Assembly (NCBI GenBank): GCA_003219465.1
Contig: QHOX01000107.1
Location: 10,642 to 46,321, forward strand
Direction of reading: 5' to 3'
Length of the DNA stretch: 35,680 nt
Source: Verrucomicrobiota bacterium
GTDB taxonomy: Bacteria > Verrucomicrobiota > Verrucomicrobiia > Chthoniobacterales > UBA10450
The notes under the pieces were generated by a model. It did no database searches and had not been told where the DNA came from. It saw only the letters and a list, made by a program, of their open reading frames with translations. A program made the translations under genes and the position numbers. This document shows positions 7,113 through 17,719 of this stretch, in pieces (positions within the stretch are counted from its first letter, which is position 1; each line of letters opens with the position of its first letter).

Positions 7113-8582
7113 ATGCGTTTGTCCATTTTCGCCCTATGCCTTGCGCTCAGTACTTCGTTTGCAGCGCACCCCGAGGCCGTGCCAAGCGACACGGTTCCGG
7201 TAAATCCGTCCGCGGCTGAAGCAGGCAAGGATGTTGTTCATCAGTTGAATAATGCTTTCGCAAAAGTCTTCGAAAGCGTTGCGCCAGGCGTTGTGATTAT
7301 TGAGACTTCCAAGAAAAGCGAAATCAGCGAGAGCTCGCCACTCGACGATCTATTTTTTCAAGGACCGCCGGATGAAAGCAGCCCACGACCCAATCCCGGC
7401 ACGCCGCGTCCAGTCCAAAGCGAAGGCTCGGGGTTCATTGTGCGGCCTGACGGCTACATCTTCACGAACGTGCACGTGATCGAGGACGCCGATAAAATCG
7501 ACGTGAAATTGCGTGATGGCCGCGAGTTTGCTGCGCGACTGGTAGGCACCGATGAAAAGACGGATATCGCCGTCATCAAGGTTGAAGCGAAAGATTTGCC
7601 GGTCGTGCAGCTCGGCGACAGCGACGTGGTGCGTGTGGGCCAATTTGCATTCGCGATCGGCGCGCCGTTCAAGCTCGATTACACGTTCACCTACGGCGTG
7701 ATAAGCGGCAAAGGCCGCAGCAAATTGCTTCAGTCAAGCGGCTACTCGATCTCGGATTATTTGCAGACAGACGCGTCGATCAATCCGGGGAACAGCGGCG
7801 GGCCGCTGTGCGATATCGACGGCAAAGTGATTGGGATGAACACGCTGATCAACGGCATGAACCGCGGGCTCGGCTTTGCTATTCCCATCAACATGGCCAA
7901 AGACATCGGCGGCGAACTTATCGCCGGTCGCAAAATCGTGAGGCCGTGGCTGGGCATTCGCATCGAAACACTCGGTGATGATCCGACGATCCGGGAACTA
8001 TTTAAGGGCACGGACAAAGGAGTCGTGGTCCGTACGATCGAAGCTGACGCTCCTGCATCCAGGAGCAACTTGCGGCCCTTCGACGTGATCACGCAGGTCG
8101 ATGGGACGCCAGTCACGTCCGATTCGCAGTTGCAGCATGAAATTTTGAAAAAGAAAGTTGGCCAGAGCGTTGAGTTGACCGTTTGGCGTAAAGGCCAGTC
8201 AATGAAGGTGCCCGTAAAGACCGGTGAATTGCCAGACGAGATCACGCGCGCATCAAATCGGCCAATTCAACCGAGCGAACCCAAACCGCAGGATATCGGC
8301 AAGTTTGGGTTGCAGGTGCAGGAATTGACGAAAGACGTTGCAGAGCGCCTGCATTTGTCAGCCGAGCAGGGCGTGATTGTAACCGATGTGGAAGACAACA
8401 GCATCGCAGCTGCTCAGGACATTCAACGCGAAGATGTGATTACCGAGGTGGACGGGAAGCCTGTGACGAACGTGCAATCGTTCCGGGAAGCGCTCAACAA
8501 AGCCGATCCAAAACGCGGCGTGCTCCTCTATCTCGACCGCAAAGGCAGCAGAACCTTCGCGGTGCTGAAAGCCGGTGGGTAA
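7113..8582 (+). CDS. DegP/HtrA-like periplasmic serine protease
   Basis: 489 residues from ATG at 7113, which puts a signal peptide (RLSIFALCLALSTSFAAHP) first; the frame opens earlier at 7056. The trypsin-like domain has an intact triad: His in NVHVIEDA, Asp in TDIAVIKV and Ser in NPGNSGGPL. Two PDZ domains follow (about residues 285-375 and 395-485; GVVVRTIEADAPASRSNLRP and GVIVTDVEDNSIAAAQ). S1C proteases with two PDZ domains degrade or refold damaged envelope proteins. Compare the degenerate paralogue at 13335-14387. Which of DegP, DegQ or MucD it corresponds to cannot be told. Confidence 0.92.
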   Translation: MRLSIFALCLALSTSFAAHPEAVPSDTVPVNPSAAEAGKDVVHQLNNAFAKVFESVAPGVVIIETSKKSEISESSPLDDLFFQGPPDESSPRPNPGTPRPVQSEGSGFIVRPDGYIFTNVHVIEDADKIDVKLRDGREFAARLVGTDEKTDIAVIKVEAKDLPVVQLGDSDVVRVGQFAFAIGAPFKLDYTFTYGVISGKGRSKLLQSSGYSISDYLQTDASINPGNSGGPLCDIDGKVIGMNTLINGMNRGLGFAIPINMAKDIGGELIAGRKIVRPWLGIRIETLGDDPTIRELFKGTDKGVVVRTIEADAPASRSNLRPFDVITQVDGTPVTSDSQLQHEILKKKVGQSVELTVWRKGQSMKVPVKTGELPDEITRASNRPIQPSEPKPQDIGKFGLQVQELTKDVAERLHLSAEQGVIVTDVEDNSIAAAQDIQREDVITEVDGKPVTNVQSFREALNKADPKRGVLLYLDRKGSRTFAVLKAGG

Positions 8583-8589
8583 AGGGCTG

Positions 8590-8680
8590 GTAGCGTCCGC
8601 TGTCCTCAGCGGATAAATGTGTAGATGAACTCTTGCCGTTTTCGAAAGCGGATGCGCTGAGGACAGCGCACACTACAGCA
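8590..8680. repeat. REPIN-like inverted dispersed repeat, family B copy 1
   Basis: Left end GGTAGCGTCCGCTGTCCTCA is the imperfect complement of the right end TGAGGACAGCGCACACTACA. Each half is itself a small palindrome around CGCTG..CAGCG. A second copy lies at 30451-30532. It sits between the convergent HtrA and small membrane protein genes. Confidence 0.7.
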
Positions 8681-8693
8681 CCAAGGCAACGCC

Positions 8694-8918
8694 TTACGTG
8701 GCTTTTCGGCTGCCAACGATCACCAGCACGATCCCGCCGACTACGCACAGCCCACTGAGTACTGGTGGGAACGCAATCCCCTGCCGTTCCGAATGTTTGA
8801 CCTCGAGCGGTCCAAGTTGCGCGTCTTTTTTCTCCGTCGTCCAGTGAATGCCGCCAAAAGCGAAGCCGATGACGCCCATAACGATAAGAATGATGCCGAT
8901 AATTCCGGCTGGCTTCAT
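8694..8918 (-). CDS. DUF3185-like small membrane protein
   Basis: 74 residues with two membrane helices (about 5-24 IIGIILIVMGVIGFAFGGI and 53-69 GLCVVGGIVLVIVGS) joined by a charged loop containing LGPLEVKHSERQGIAFPP. Length, topology and the loop fit the DUF3185 family, whose function is unknown. It lies 10 bases upstream of nothing on its own strand except the repeat, and just downstream of the next small membrane gene is separated by 10 bases, so 8694 and 8929 genes may be co-transcribed. Confidence 0.75.
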   Translation of the reverse strand: MKPAGIIGIILIVMGVIGFAFGGIHWTTEKKDAQLGPLEVKHSERQGIAFPPVLSGLCVVGGIVLVIVGSRKAT

Positions 8919-8928
8919 CGCTTCGGCG

Positions 8929-9078
8929 TTATAATGCGCGGCGTCCTGAGATCAGCTGGATAATCAGCACCACAATCGCGATCACGAGCAGGAGGTGAAT
9001 GAACCCGCCGAGCGTGTAGGAACTGACTAATCCGAGCAACCATAGCACCAGCAGAATAACGAATATTGTCCAGAGCAT
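8929..9078 (-). CDS. lmo0937-type tiny membrane protein
   Basis: 49 residues starting MLWTIFVILLVLWLLGLVSS, with two hydrophobic helices and the end LISGRRAL. It matches the look of the lmo0937-family short membrane proteins, common in many phyla and often stress-related, with no defined activity. The start at 9078 is chosen over the longer open frame because it has an AAGGAA element nine bases upstream and because the extension would run into the MurQ fusion gene. Confidence 0.75.
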   Translation of the reverse strand: MLWTIFVILLVLWLLGLVSSYTLGGFIHLLLVIAIVVLIIQLISGRRAL

Positions 9079-9155
9079 AGGATTGTTCCTTTCGGTTAAG
9101 TCGTACCTATCTTCGCACGAGCTATTTCCGTTGCGCTTATGCCGAACGGAAATTT

Positions 9156-10952
9156 CTAAAGTTTCTCCAGCGCCGCGCGCAAATTCCAGTGGTGCGCTTC
9201 TAGGACAGCGCGGGCAGAGTCGTAATCGCGTTGGGTGACCTCGGCCACGATCCGCACGGCCCGTTCGCGCAATTTCGTGCTCGTGGTGTGCAGATCGATC
9301 ATGAGATTGCCGCGCACTTTCCCGAGTCGGATCATCGAGCCGGTGCTGATAATGTTGAGCGCAACCTTCGTTGCAGTCCCAGCTTTCAATCTCGTCGAAC
9401 CAGCCAGAATCTCCGGTCCGACAGGAAGCGTAATCATCAGGTCGAGATCGCTGTAGCAACGGCCCTGTGGCCAGTCGGTCGAACCGGCGTCAACGCCGCC
9501 GGCTAGAGTCCGATTACAAGTGAGCAAAATCGTTTTTGCGCCTAACGACTTCGCCCGGGCGAGTGCGCCAAGTACGAATGGTGTCCGGCCGCTGGCGGTG
9601 ATTCCAATCACAACATCGGCAGGCTTCACACCCCGCTCATCCAAAGCGAATGCGCCTGCGCTCTCTTCGTCTTCCGCGCCTTCCACACTCCGACGCAACG
9701 CCGTGGCCCCGCCAGCGATTACTCCCTGCACAAGTTCAGTCGGCGCCCCAAAGGTGGGCGGGATTTCGCTCGCGTCCAGAACGCCGATGCGCCCGCTGCT
9801 GCCAGCGCCGACGTAAAATAAGCGCCCACCATTTCGCAGCGATTCAGTAACCGTTTCAATTGCACGAGCAAGATCCGCGGCGGCAGCACGCAATGCTTCT
9901 TGAACGAATTTTTCTTCGTCGACAAAGAGCTGAACCAGTTCGTGTGCGCTCATTTTTTCAAGGTTTTCCGAGCGCGGATTGCGCTGTTCCGTCAACGCAA
10001 CAGCCAAGCTGTCGATTTCAGTTTGTGATGGCCTCAGATGAAACGAGGCGTGATCGTGCGCTTCTGCTGCAATCCACGCGGCGCCCAATTCAGGAGCTCG
10101 TTCAGCAGTCGCTACGCGGGCATCGGGTAGATTTTTCTTCAGCCTCCGGCGAAACGCGTGCGCGTAAATTGAGTCGCGGTGAAAAAGACCGCCCATCAAT
10201 ACCACTTTTGGCGCGAGCAAATGAAGACGGTCGGCCACCGCCTCGGTGTATTCGCATAGAACCCGCGCGCCTTCTTCGATGATGTCTAAGATGCGCACAT
10301 CGCCGCCGCATGCTGCTTCGAACACGACCGGAGCGAGCATGGCGATTTCCATCTTGTCCGCCGTTTGCACCCAGCGAACGAGTTCATCGAGATTGTTCAA
10401 CGAAAGCGCGTGCAGGATTTTTGCTGTGAAATCCATCTCGGTGCGATGCAAATCGTGTTCGCGCAAGATCAGACGGAGCGCTTGGATGGAAAGAAAATAG
10501 CCGCCGCCGGCATCGCCCAAAATGTGACCCCACCCGCCGGCTGGCTCGATCCTGACACCGCGACGGCCGGTTACCGATGATCCACTTCCGGCGTTGACGA
10601 CGATGCCATCGCCACGATCGAGCGCCGCCGCGAGGCCGGAATCACGGTCGCTGCCCGTCACGATTTTCGCGTTCGGCCAGATCTCGAGGCAGATTTGCCT
10701 GAGCGCGCCACGGTCTTCGTCTGTTGCGCAACCAGCAAGAAAAACTCCAGCGCGATCCATTTGCTTTGGCAACTCGGCAAGAATCGCGCGCAGACGCTCG
10801 GGCGCGGTGAGTCGAAAATTCGAGGCCGGCAATTTTCCCTGCTGGAGAATGCGAAATTCCAAGCCGGGCGTATTGGCTGCCGTTTTTACGAGCACCCAGG
10901 CCGTTCTCGTGCCCCCGCCTTCGACCCCGAGGATGCGCTCACCGGGTTTCAC
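9156..10952 (-). CDS. murQ: Fusion of BadF-type sugar kinase and MurNAc-6-phosphate etherase
   Basis: 598 residues from a GTG start. Residues 1 to about 300 are an ASKHA kinase of the BadF/BadG (N-acetylglucosamine kinase) type: phosphate-1 loop GVEGGGTRTAWVLV, GSGSSVTGRRG, GGWGHILGDAGGG. From about residue 330 (ENLEKMSAHELVQLFVDEEK) it is MurQ, with the SIS-domain signature FYVGAGSSGRIGVLDASE and GITASGRTPFV. MurQ splits the lactyl ether of MurNAc-6-P to GlcNAc-6-P; the kinase half could supply phosphorylated MurNAc or GlcNAc, so the protein may perform two consecutive steps of peptidoglycan recycling in the cytoplasm. Length equals the sum of the two families. Substrate of the kinase half is inferred. 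Confidence 0.92.
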   Translation of the reverse strand: MKPGERILGVEGGGTRTAWVLVKTAANTPGLEFRILQQGKLPASNFRLTAPERLRAILAELPKQMDRAGVFLAGCATDEDRGALRQICLEIWPNAKIVTGSDRDSGLAAALDRGDGIVVNAGSGSSVTGRRGVRIEPAGGWGHILGDAGGGYFLSIQALRLILREHDLHRTEMDFTAKILHALSLNNLDELVRWVQTADKMEIAMLAPVVFEAACGGDVRILDIIEEGARVLCEYTEAVADRLHLLAPKVVLMGGLFHRDSIYAHAFRRRLKKNLPDARVATAERAPELGAAWIAAEAHDHASFHLRPSQTEIDSLAVALTEQRNPRSENLEKMSAHELVQLFVDEEKFVQEALRAAAADLARAIETVTESLRNGGRLFYVGAGSSGRIGVLDASEIPPTFGAPTELVQGVIAGGATALRRSVEGAEDEESAGAFALDERGVKPADVVIGITASGRTPFVLGALARAKSLGAKTILLTCNRTLAGGVDAGSTDWPQGRCYSDLDLMITLPVGPEILAGSTRLKAGTATKVALNIISTGSMIRLGKVRGNLMIDLHTTSTKLRERAVRIVAEVTQRDYDSARAVLEAHHWNLRAALEKL

Positions 10953-10988
10953 AATTGGTCATGCATAACTGTTCTTTCGCGATTTTGA

Positions 10989-13286
<2,298 letters not shown>

Positions 13287-13334
13287 CCGCGTTTTCGCGG
13301 TCCGACTAGACCACAACGGCAGGCCGTGCGCTAC

Positions 13335-14387
13335 CTACGGCGAAGGCGACGCTTCTTCGTCGAGCGACATGGGGATTGCCCCCGGGATTGTGCCGGGAGA
13401 GGCGAGCAACATACTGGTCTTGCTGTCCGGATGCAGAGCCGCCCGCACATGGAAAATCCGTTTCTCGTTGCCGCGCATTACGGTGACCGGCACGACGTCG
13501 CCGGCAGTGACGTAAAATGAAGCATCGAACACATCCACGGGTTCGGTTATCTTTTTCTGCCCAAGTTGCAGCAGAATATCGCCCGGCTTGATCCCAGACT
13601 GAGCTGCCGGTGTGTCCTCAACGACTTGGGTTATTTCCACTCGCGAGCCTGCCGCAGCTTTAGGCGCCTCCGAAAACTGGTGTACTCCTATCCAGCCGTG
13701 TCGGGTCTCACCGAAACGAACAAAATCACTGCGAATTTTCTCCGCGGCCTCGATGGGCACAGCGTAACAGGCGGAATTATTTTCCAGACTGCTCACGACG
13801 ATCCCAACCACTTCTCCCTTCATGTTCAAGAGCGGCGCGCCAGCCTCGCCTCGCTGGATGGGAACGTTCGCGCGCAAGTGAATCGTGGAGAAATATCGGC
13901 CAAGACATTTTCGGTCCAAACCCGCGATCATGCCGAAGTTGGGTGTCTTGGGTAAATCCAAAGGATAACCGATCGCCACGACAGGGGTCGCTACTTCCAG
14001 TTCCTCTGATTTACCAATCGGCAGGGCCGACGTGGTCTCGTCTACTTTTAAGATGGCCGTGCCGCTTCGGATGTCTGCCACAAGTTGGCGCGCCGGAATT
14101 CTCTTGTCGCCGAATTCAATAGTGAAATTGCCTGCTTCGCCTCCCACGGTATAGGCGGTGTAAATGGTACCCGTGGGATCAACAAAAAAGCCGGTGCCGC
14201 AAATCTCGCTGTGTTCATCGATGCCGTGAATCTTCACCACGGCCTTGGCAGCGCGGGCAAAAATCTCTCTGACCTGCTGGCTGATTGCCGAGGCAGATTG
14301 CTCCTGTGCAAAGAGCAAGCCTGCGCCTGAGCAGAAAAGCAACGCGAACGCGATTGCGCTGCGCTTAGAACCTGAAAGTGGCCTCAT
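13335..14387 (-). CDS. Degenerate HtrA-fold protein with PDZ domain, catalytic triad lost
   Basis: 350 residues with a signal peptide (AIAFALLFCSGAGLLFAQ), a trypsin-like (S1C) domain and one PDZ domain (about residues 235-330; VVEDTPAAQSGIKPGDILL). All three catalytic positions are replaced: the usual TNxHVV reads TAYTVG, the usual TDIAVLKV reads SGTAILKV, and the usual GNSGGPL reads GEAGAPL. The fold-defining glycines and hydrophobic positions are kept, so it is a pseudo-protease rather than a decaying gene. It overlaps the preceding anti-sigma-like gene by 23 bases and is third in an operon headed by an ECF sigma factor, which suggests a sensing or binding role in the envelope. Confidence 0.88.
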   Translation of the reverse strand: MRPLSGSKRSAIAFALLFCSGAGLLFAQEQSASAISQQVREIFARAAKAVVKIHGIDEHSEICGTGFFVDPTGTIYTAYTVGGEAGNFTIEFGDKRIPARQLVADIRSGTAILKVDETTSALPIGKSEELEVATPVVAIGYPLDLPKTPNFGMIAGLDRKCLGRYFSTIHLRANVPIQRGEAGAPLLNMKGEVVGIVVSSLENNSACYAVPIEAAEKIRSDFVRFGETRHGWIGVHQFSEAPKAAAGSRVEITQVVEDTPAAQSGIKPGDILLQLGQKKITEPVDVFDASFYVTAGDVVPVTVMRGNEKRIFHVRAALHPDSKTSMLLASPGTIPGAIPMSLDEEASPSP

Positions 14388-14853
14388 AACTCACGGGGAC
14401 GCTATCGAGCACATAGCGTGGCGGGGCGGCTCGGTGAGTCTGGGCGCTTTCACGAAAACTGCCAACCGGCTGCGTCCTGAAACTGTGCGTGCCGATCGGA
14501 GATGCAAGGTTCCATTCTTGTTCGGCATTCACCGGCATCGATAAGGTCAGCGGACTCTGGGTAGCGACGCGAGCCGTCTCGGGTTGCTGATAAACCTTTA
14601 ATGAGAAGATAGCCGCGGCAACGAGCATTGCGGCGACAGCAGTGGGATACGAGGCCAGCGATCGCATATCCAGTTGCGACATGAAACTCTGAGCCCGTTC
14701 GAGGCAAATGCGCCAAAGCGGCTGGCGCAGCAATTCGTCACGTTGGCGGCGATGGAATTCGTGCAGGAAATTCTCGAAGTATCCCGGCGGCGGTTGCTCG
14801 TACCGTTTCAATCGAAGCAGCCTCGCGATTTCGTTATCGTTAAACTCGTCCAT
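14365..14853 (-). CDS. Putative anti-sigma factor (membrane)
   Basis: 162 residues: a charged N-terminal cytoplasmic part (DEFNDNEIARLLRLKRYEQP, FLHEFHRRQRDELLRQPLW), one membrane helix (about residues 72-88, AVAAMLVAAAIFSLKVY) and a 70-residue exported tail. Topology and position, 12 bases after an ECF sigma factor and overlapping a periplasmic protein gene, are those of an anti-sigma factor, although no zinc-binding HxxxCxxC (ZAS) motif is present. Identification is by context; the family is not recognised from sequence alone. Confidence 0.65.
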   Translation of the reverse strand: MDEFNDNEIARLLRLKRYEQPPPGYFENFLHEFHRRQRDELLRQPLWRICLERAQSFMSQLDMRSLASYPTAVAAMLVAAAIFSLKVYQQPETARVATQSPLTLSMPVNAEQEWNLASPIGTHSFRTQPVGSFRESAQTHRAAPPRYVLDSVPVSYEATFRF

Positions 14854-14865
14854 TTTTTGCGCCCG

Positions 14866-15462
14866 TTACGAGACAGGATTTTTCCGAAATTCGTCCAGGT
14901 AATTTTGCAACTGCCGATTCGCGTAAAAGAGCCTCGAACGTACCGTTCCTTCCGAAACGCGCAAGATTTTACTTATTTCCGCGTGAGGCATTCCCTGAAT
15001 ATGGAACATGGTGACGACTGCTCTGTGATCATCAGACAATTTCATCATAGCCTCGTTCAATCTTCGCTGCAGCTCTGAGAGGTCGGCTTCCCGAACGGGA
15101 CTGCTCGTGGCCGTGGCTTCCATGAACTCCTTATCGTTTTGAATACTCGCGTCCACATCATCCAGGCTCAACTGAAAGCGCCGCCCGCGTTTCTTCAGGA
15201 AGTTCAGGGTCATGTTGACGGCGATGGAATGAATCCAGGTGTAAAACGAGGATTTGCCGCGGAACCCGCGGATCGCCTTGTAAGCTTTGGCAAAGATGTC
15301 TTGCAAAAGATCGTTCGTGTCCTCGTGGTTGGAGGTCATGTTATAGACCAGCCCGTAGAGACGCGGCGTGTATTTGACGACCAGATCGTCGAACGCGCTG
15401 GCGTCGCCTGCCTGGGTGCGCTTCACCAACTCCTGGTCTGGGTCACTCCTTGGCTGATCCAT
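14866..15462 (-). CDS. ECF RNA polymerase sigma factor
   Basis: 198 residues from ATG at 15462; an upstream in-frame ATG at 15552 would add 30 residues before the usual beginning and cannot be excluded. Region 2 (DLVVKYTPRLYGLVYNMTSN, DLLQDIFAKAYKAIRGF) and region 4 (LSDDHRAVVTMFHIQGMPHA, EISKILRVSEGTVRSRLFYA) are both clear. Group is RpoE/SigW-like. It is first of a three-gene unit with the anti-sigma-like and pseudo-protease genes, an order that recalls rpoE-rseA-rseB and algU-mucA-mucB-mucD. A peptidase gene ends 19 bases upstream of the longer start, so it may be transcribed with it. Confidence 0.93.
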   Translation of the reverse strand: MDQPRSDPDQELVKRTQAGDASAFDDLVVKYTPRLYGLVYNMTSNHEDTNDLLQDIFAKAYKAIRGFRGKSSFYTWIHSIAVNMTLNFLKKRGRRFQLSLDDVDASIQNDKEFMEATATSSPVREADLSELQRRLNEAMMKLSDDHRAVVTMFHIQGMPHAEISKILRVSEGTVRSRLFYANRQLQNYLDEFRKNPVS

Positions 15463-15570
15463 CGCCTGGCGCTTAGACTTAGCACGCGCCGGCAGACCCG
15501 ACGATAACAAATCGGTTATGCGGCGAGCAGGTAAAGCGAGGGCGTGATCCATTTTATGTCGCGCGATCGA

Positions 15571-16314
15571 TCAGCGCCGGTCGCGGATCGACATCAACCA
15601 GAGCAAATTGCCCAGTGCAGCAATGAATGCTGCGATATAGGTAAGCGCGGCGGCGTTAAGAACGCTGTTTACACCGGCCGCTTCTTCCCCCGGCTGTATG
15701 ATCCCCATTTCCCGCAGGAGAATTTTCGCGCGTCGCGAGGCATCAAACTCCACGGGCAACGTAATCAATTGGAACACCAGCAAAATCAAATAGCACCAGA
15801 TGCCGACAGTAATCAGACCGGTGATGCGAAAAAACAATCCGCCGATAATGATGAACGGCAGCATCTGCGACGCGATCATTGTCACAGGAACAATCGCCAT
15901 ACGCGCTTTCAGCGGCGCGTACGCGCGGGCGTGTTGAATTGCATGCCCACTCTCGTGCGCAGCGATGCCCAATGCTGCTACCGATGGCGTATTATAAACG
16001 TTGCTCGAGAGGTGTAGCTGCTTCTTGGTTGGGTCGTAATGGTCACCCAGAAAATCGTTCGTCTCGACGTCGACATCACGAATCTGCGCCGCCTGCAGGA
16101 TTTCGCGTGCGCATTCAGCTCCGGTGATATTCCCGCTCGCACGCACCTTGCTCCATCGGCTAAACGCGCTGCTCACCCGAATCTGCGCCCAAATTCCGAT
16201 GATTAGCGGGACGCCAATGTAGAGCAGCCAGTTAGAACCCAAACCAAAACCGGATGGGCTGCCGATATACAGCAGCCAGCTGGAACCCAAAACGAATCCC
16301 AATAGATGAAACAT
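15571..16314 (-). CDS. YugP-type zinc membrane metallopeptidase
   Basis: 247 residues from ATG at 16314 (a TTG at 16338 would add eight). Membrane segments flank a zinc-peptidase core with AAHESGHAIQHA (HExxH), typical of the neutral zinc metallopeptidase family PF04298 (YugP), preceded by the conserved HYDPTKKQLHLSSNVY. Two to three helices follow the active site. The N-terminus has a 16-residue segment (LGSSWLLYIG / LGSNWLLYIG) in two tandem copies, adding an extra half-helix not usual for the family. Physiological substrate unknown. Confidence 0.9.
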   Translation of the reverse strand: MFHLLGFVLGSSWLLYIGSPSGFGLGSNWLLYIGVPLIIGIWAQIRVSSAFSRWSKVRASGNITGAECAREILQAAQIRDVDVETNDFLGDHYDPTKKQLHLSSNVYNTPSVAALGIAAHESGHAIQHARAYAPLKARMAIVPVTMIASQMLPFIIIGGLFFRITGLITVGIWCYLILLVFQLITLPVEFDASRRAKILLREMGIIQPGEEAAGVNSVLNAAALTYIAAFIAALGNLLWLMSIRDRR

Positions 16315-16401
16315 GTGGATAGTAATTAACCACGGCAAAACGACTTGTCACTTTGCCGGGTAGAAATTAGACGCCAAATGGCACTGCGCGTTCATTTGGA
16401 C

Positions 16402-16495
16402 GGTCATTCCGAGCGAAGTCGAGGAATCCCGTTGCATTAGCTTAAGGTTCCGCCACAAGATCCTTCGACTCCGCCTTGCTTCGCGCAGGATGACC
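16402..16495. repeat. REPIN-like dispersed repeat, family A copy 1
   Basis: Two inverted halves: GGTCATTCCGAGCGAAGTCG on the left and the diverged complement (CTTCGACTCC...AGGATGACC) on the right, separated by about 35 variable bases. Other copies lie at 17659-17685 (single half) and 24673-24767 (double). The remainder of 16315-16509 shows no gene. Confidence 0.75.
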
Positions 16496-16509
16496 ACGTG
16501 TACGCGTGG

Positions 16510-17643
16510 TCAAATCTCTAGCCGCTTTGGAAAGCGCGAGAGGATCCGGCAATCTGTCTTCGTTACGACTACCACGTCTTCCTGACGCGCACCGCCGACG
16601 CCGGGATAATACAAACCCGGTTCGACCGTGAGCACCTGCCGATCCTTCAGGACAACCTTTTGAAGGCGCGGATGTTCGTGGATTTCCAGACCGAGCCCGT
16701 GGCCAGTACCGTGGAAAAATCCGACGCGCCGGCCGTTGCGCACCCCGGTCGGGAAACCGCGACTGGCGAAAAATTCCTGAATGGCTTTGTGAATCGTCAT
16801 GCCATCAACCCCCGCCTTGATTCTCTTTAGCGCGAGGGCCTGCCCGGCTTTCACCGTTTCCCAAAGTTTCCGCTGCGCTTCGCTGGCGCGCCCCCGCAAA
16901 ACTGTGCGGGTCATATCGCCGAAGTATCCGGTCTTCGCGTCGCGTGGGAAAACATCGAGAATAATCAATGAATCCGCATACAGTGGGCCGTGACCGCGCT
17001 CATGGGGGTCGCAAGCCTGACCGCCTCCGGCCACGATCGTGCCGGTCGGAATACCGCCTGCGCGTAAGACTGCGGAATCAATTTCCGCCCGCAGCATTTC
17101 GGAGGTGAGCGCCTTCCCGCTCCAGGTCAATCGGTTCCTCGAATCCCGTTTCGATGCTTTCAACACTTCAATTGCACGCCTCAGCCCCGCTTCTGTGATG
17201 CGCAAGGCGCGTCTCATCATTTCGATTTCCTTATCCGATTTGGCTTCACGGTCCGGCCAGAAAAATCCGTCTGTTGCGCGAACCCGGATTTTGTTCGCAG
17301 CGAGTTCCTGCGCATAACCGAGCGGGAAGTTTGCTGGCACAACCGCCGATTTGACGCCGCGTTTCTTAAGAAAATGCGCCAACACTTTTTCGTACGGCGG
17401 AGCTGTCTTTGATTTCCCATGCACCTCGCGCTCCATCTCGCTGAACATCACAAATTCGTCCGCATCGGCTTGCTTACGCCCGCGATCAATTTCCAGATCA
17501 CTCAAGACCAGTGTGCGTTTGCTATTGCGCTGAAGGAAAATGAATGGATCAGGCGCCCAAAACTTCGTCGCGTAAAGCATGTCTGGATCGGTCTCGCTCG
17601 CGGCGACGATCAACTTCGGAGTATCGTGTTTAGTCTTGCTCAT
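16510..17643 (-). CDS. M24-family peptidase (Xaa-Pro aminopeptidase-like)
   Basis: 377 residues from ATG at 17643. The frame is open to 17781, but the added residues translate a dispersed repeat (SERSRGIFGHS), so the shorter form is preferred. The pita-bread fold C-terminal half has all five metal ligands: Asp in LDVFPRD and GDMTRTV, His in GTGHGLGLEIHEHP, Glu in TVEPGLYY and in ARQEDVVVV. N-terminal creatinase-like domain about residues 1-150. Xaa-Pro dipeptidase or aminopeptidase activity is likely; which cannot be decided. Cytoplasmic, no signal peptide. Confidence 0.9.
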   Translation of the reverse strand: MSKTKHDTPKLIVAASETDPDMLYATKFWAPDPFIFLQRNSKRTLVLSDLEIDRGRKQADADEFVMFSEMEREVHGKSKTAPPYEKVLAHFLKKRGVKSAVVPANFPLGYAQELAANKIRVRATDGFFWPDREAKSDKEIEMMRRALRITEAGLRRAIEVLKASKRDSRNRLTWSGKALTSEMLRAEIDSAVLRAGGIPTGTIVAGGGQACDPHERGHGPLYADSLIILDVFPRDAKTGYFGDMTRTVLRGRASEAQRKLWETVKAGQALALKRIKAGVDGMTIHKAIQEFFASRGFPTGVRNGRRVGFFHGTGHGLGLEIHEHPRLQKVVLKDRQVLTVEPGLYYPGVGGARQEDVVVVTKTDCRILSRFPKRLEI

Positions 17644-17658
17644 AGGTGAATGTCCAAA

Positions 17659-17685
17659 GATTCCTCGACTTCGCTCGGAATGACA
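17659..17685. repeat. Dispersed repeat family A, single half copy
   Basis: GATTCCTCGACTTCGCTCGG followed by AATGACA, the complement of the left half of the 16402 copy. It lies just upstream of the M24 peptidase start and might overlap its promoter. Confidence 0.7.
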
Positions 17686-17719
17686 ATTTGAAAGCGGCGA
17701 CATTTCGCCGCGAGAAAAT

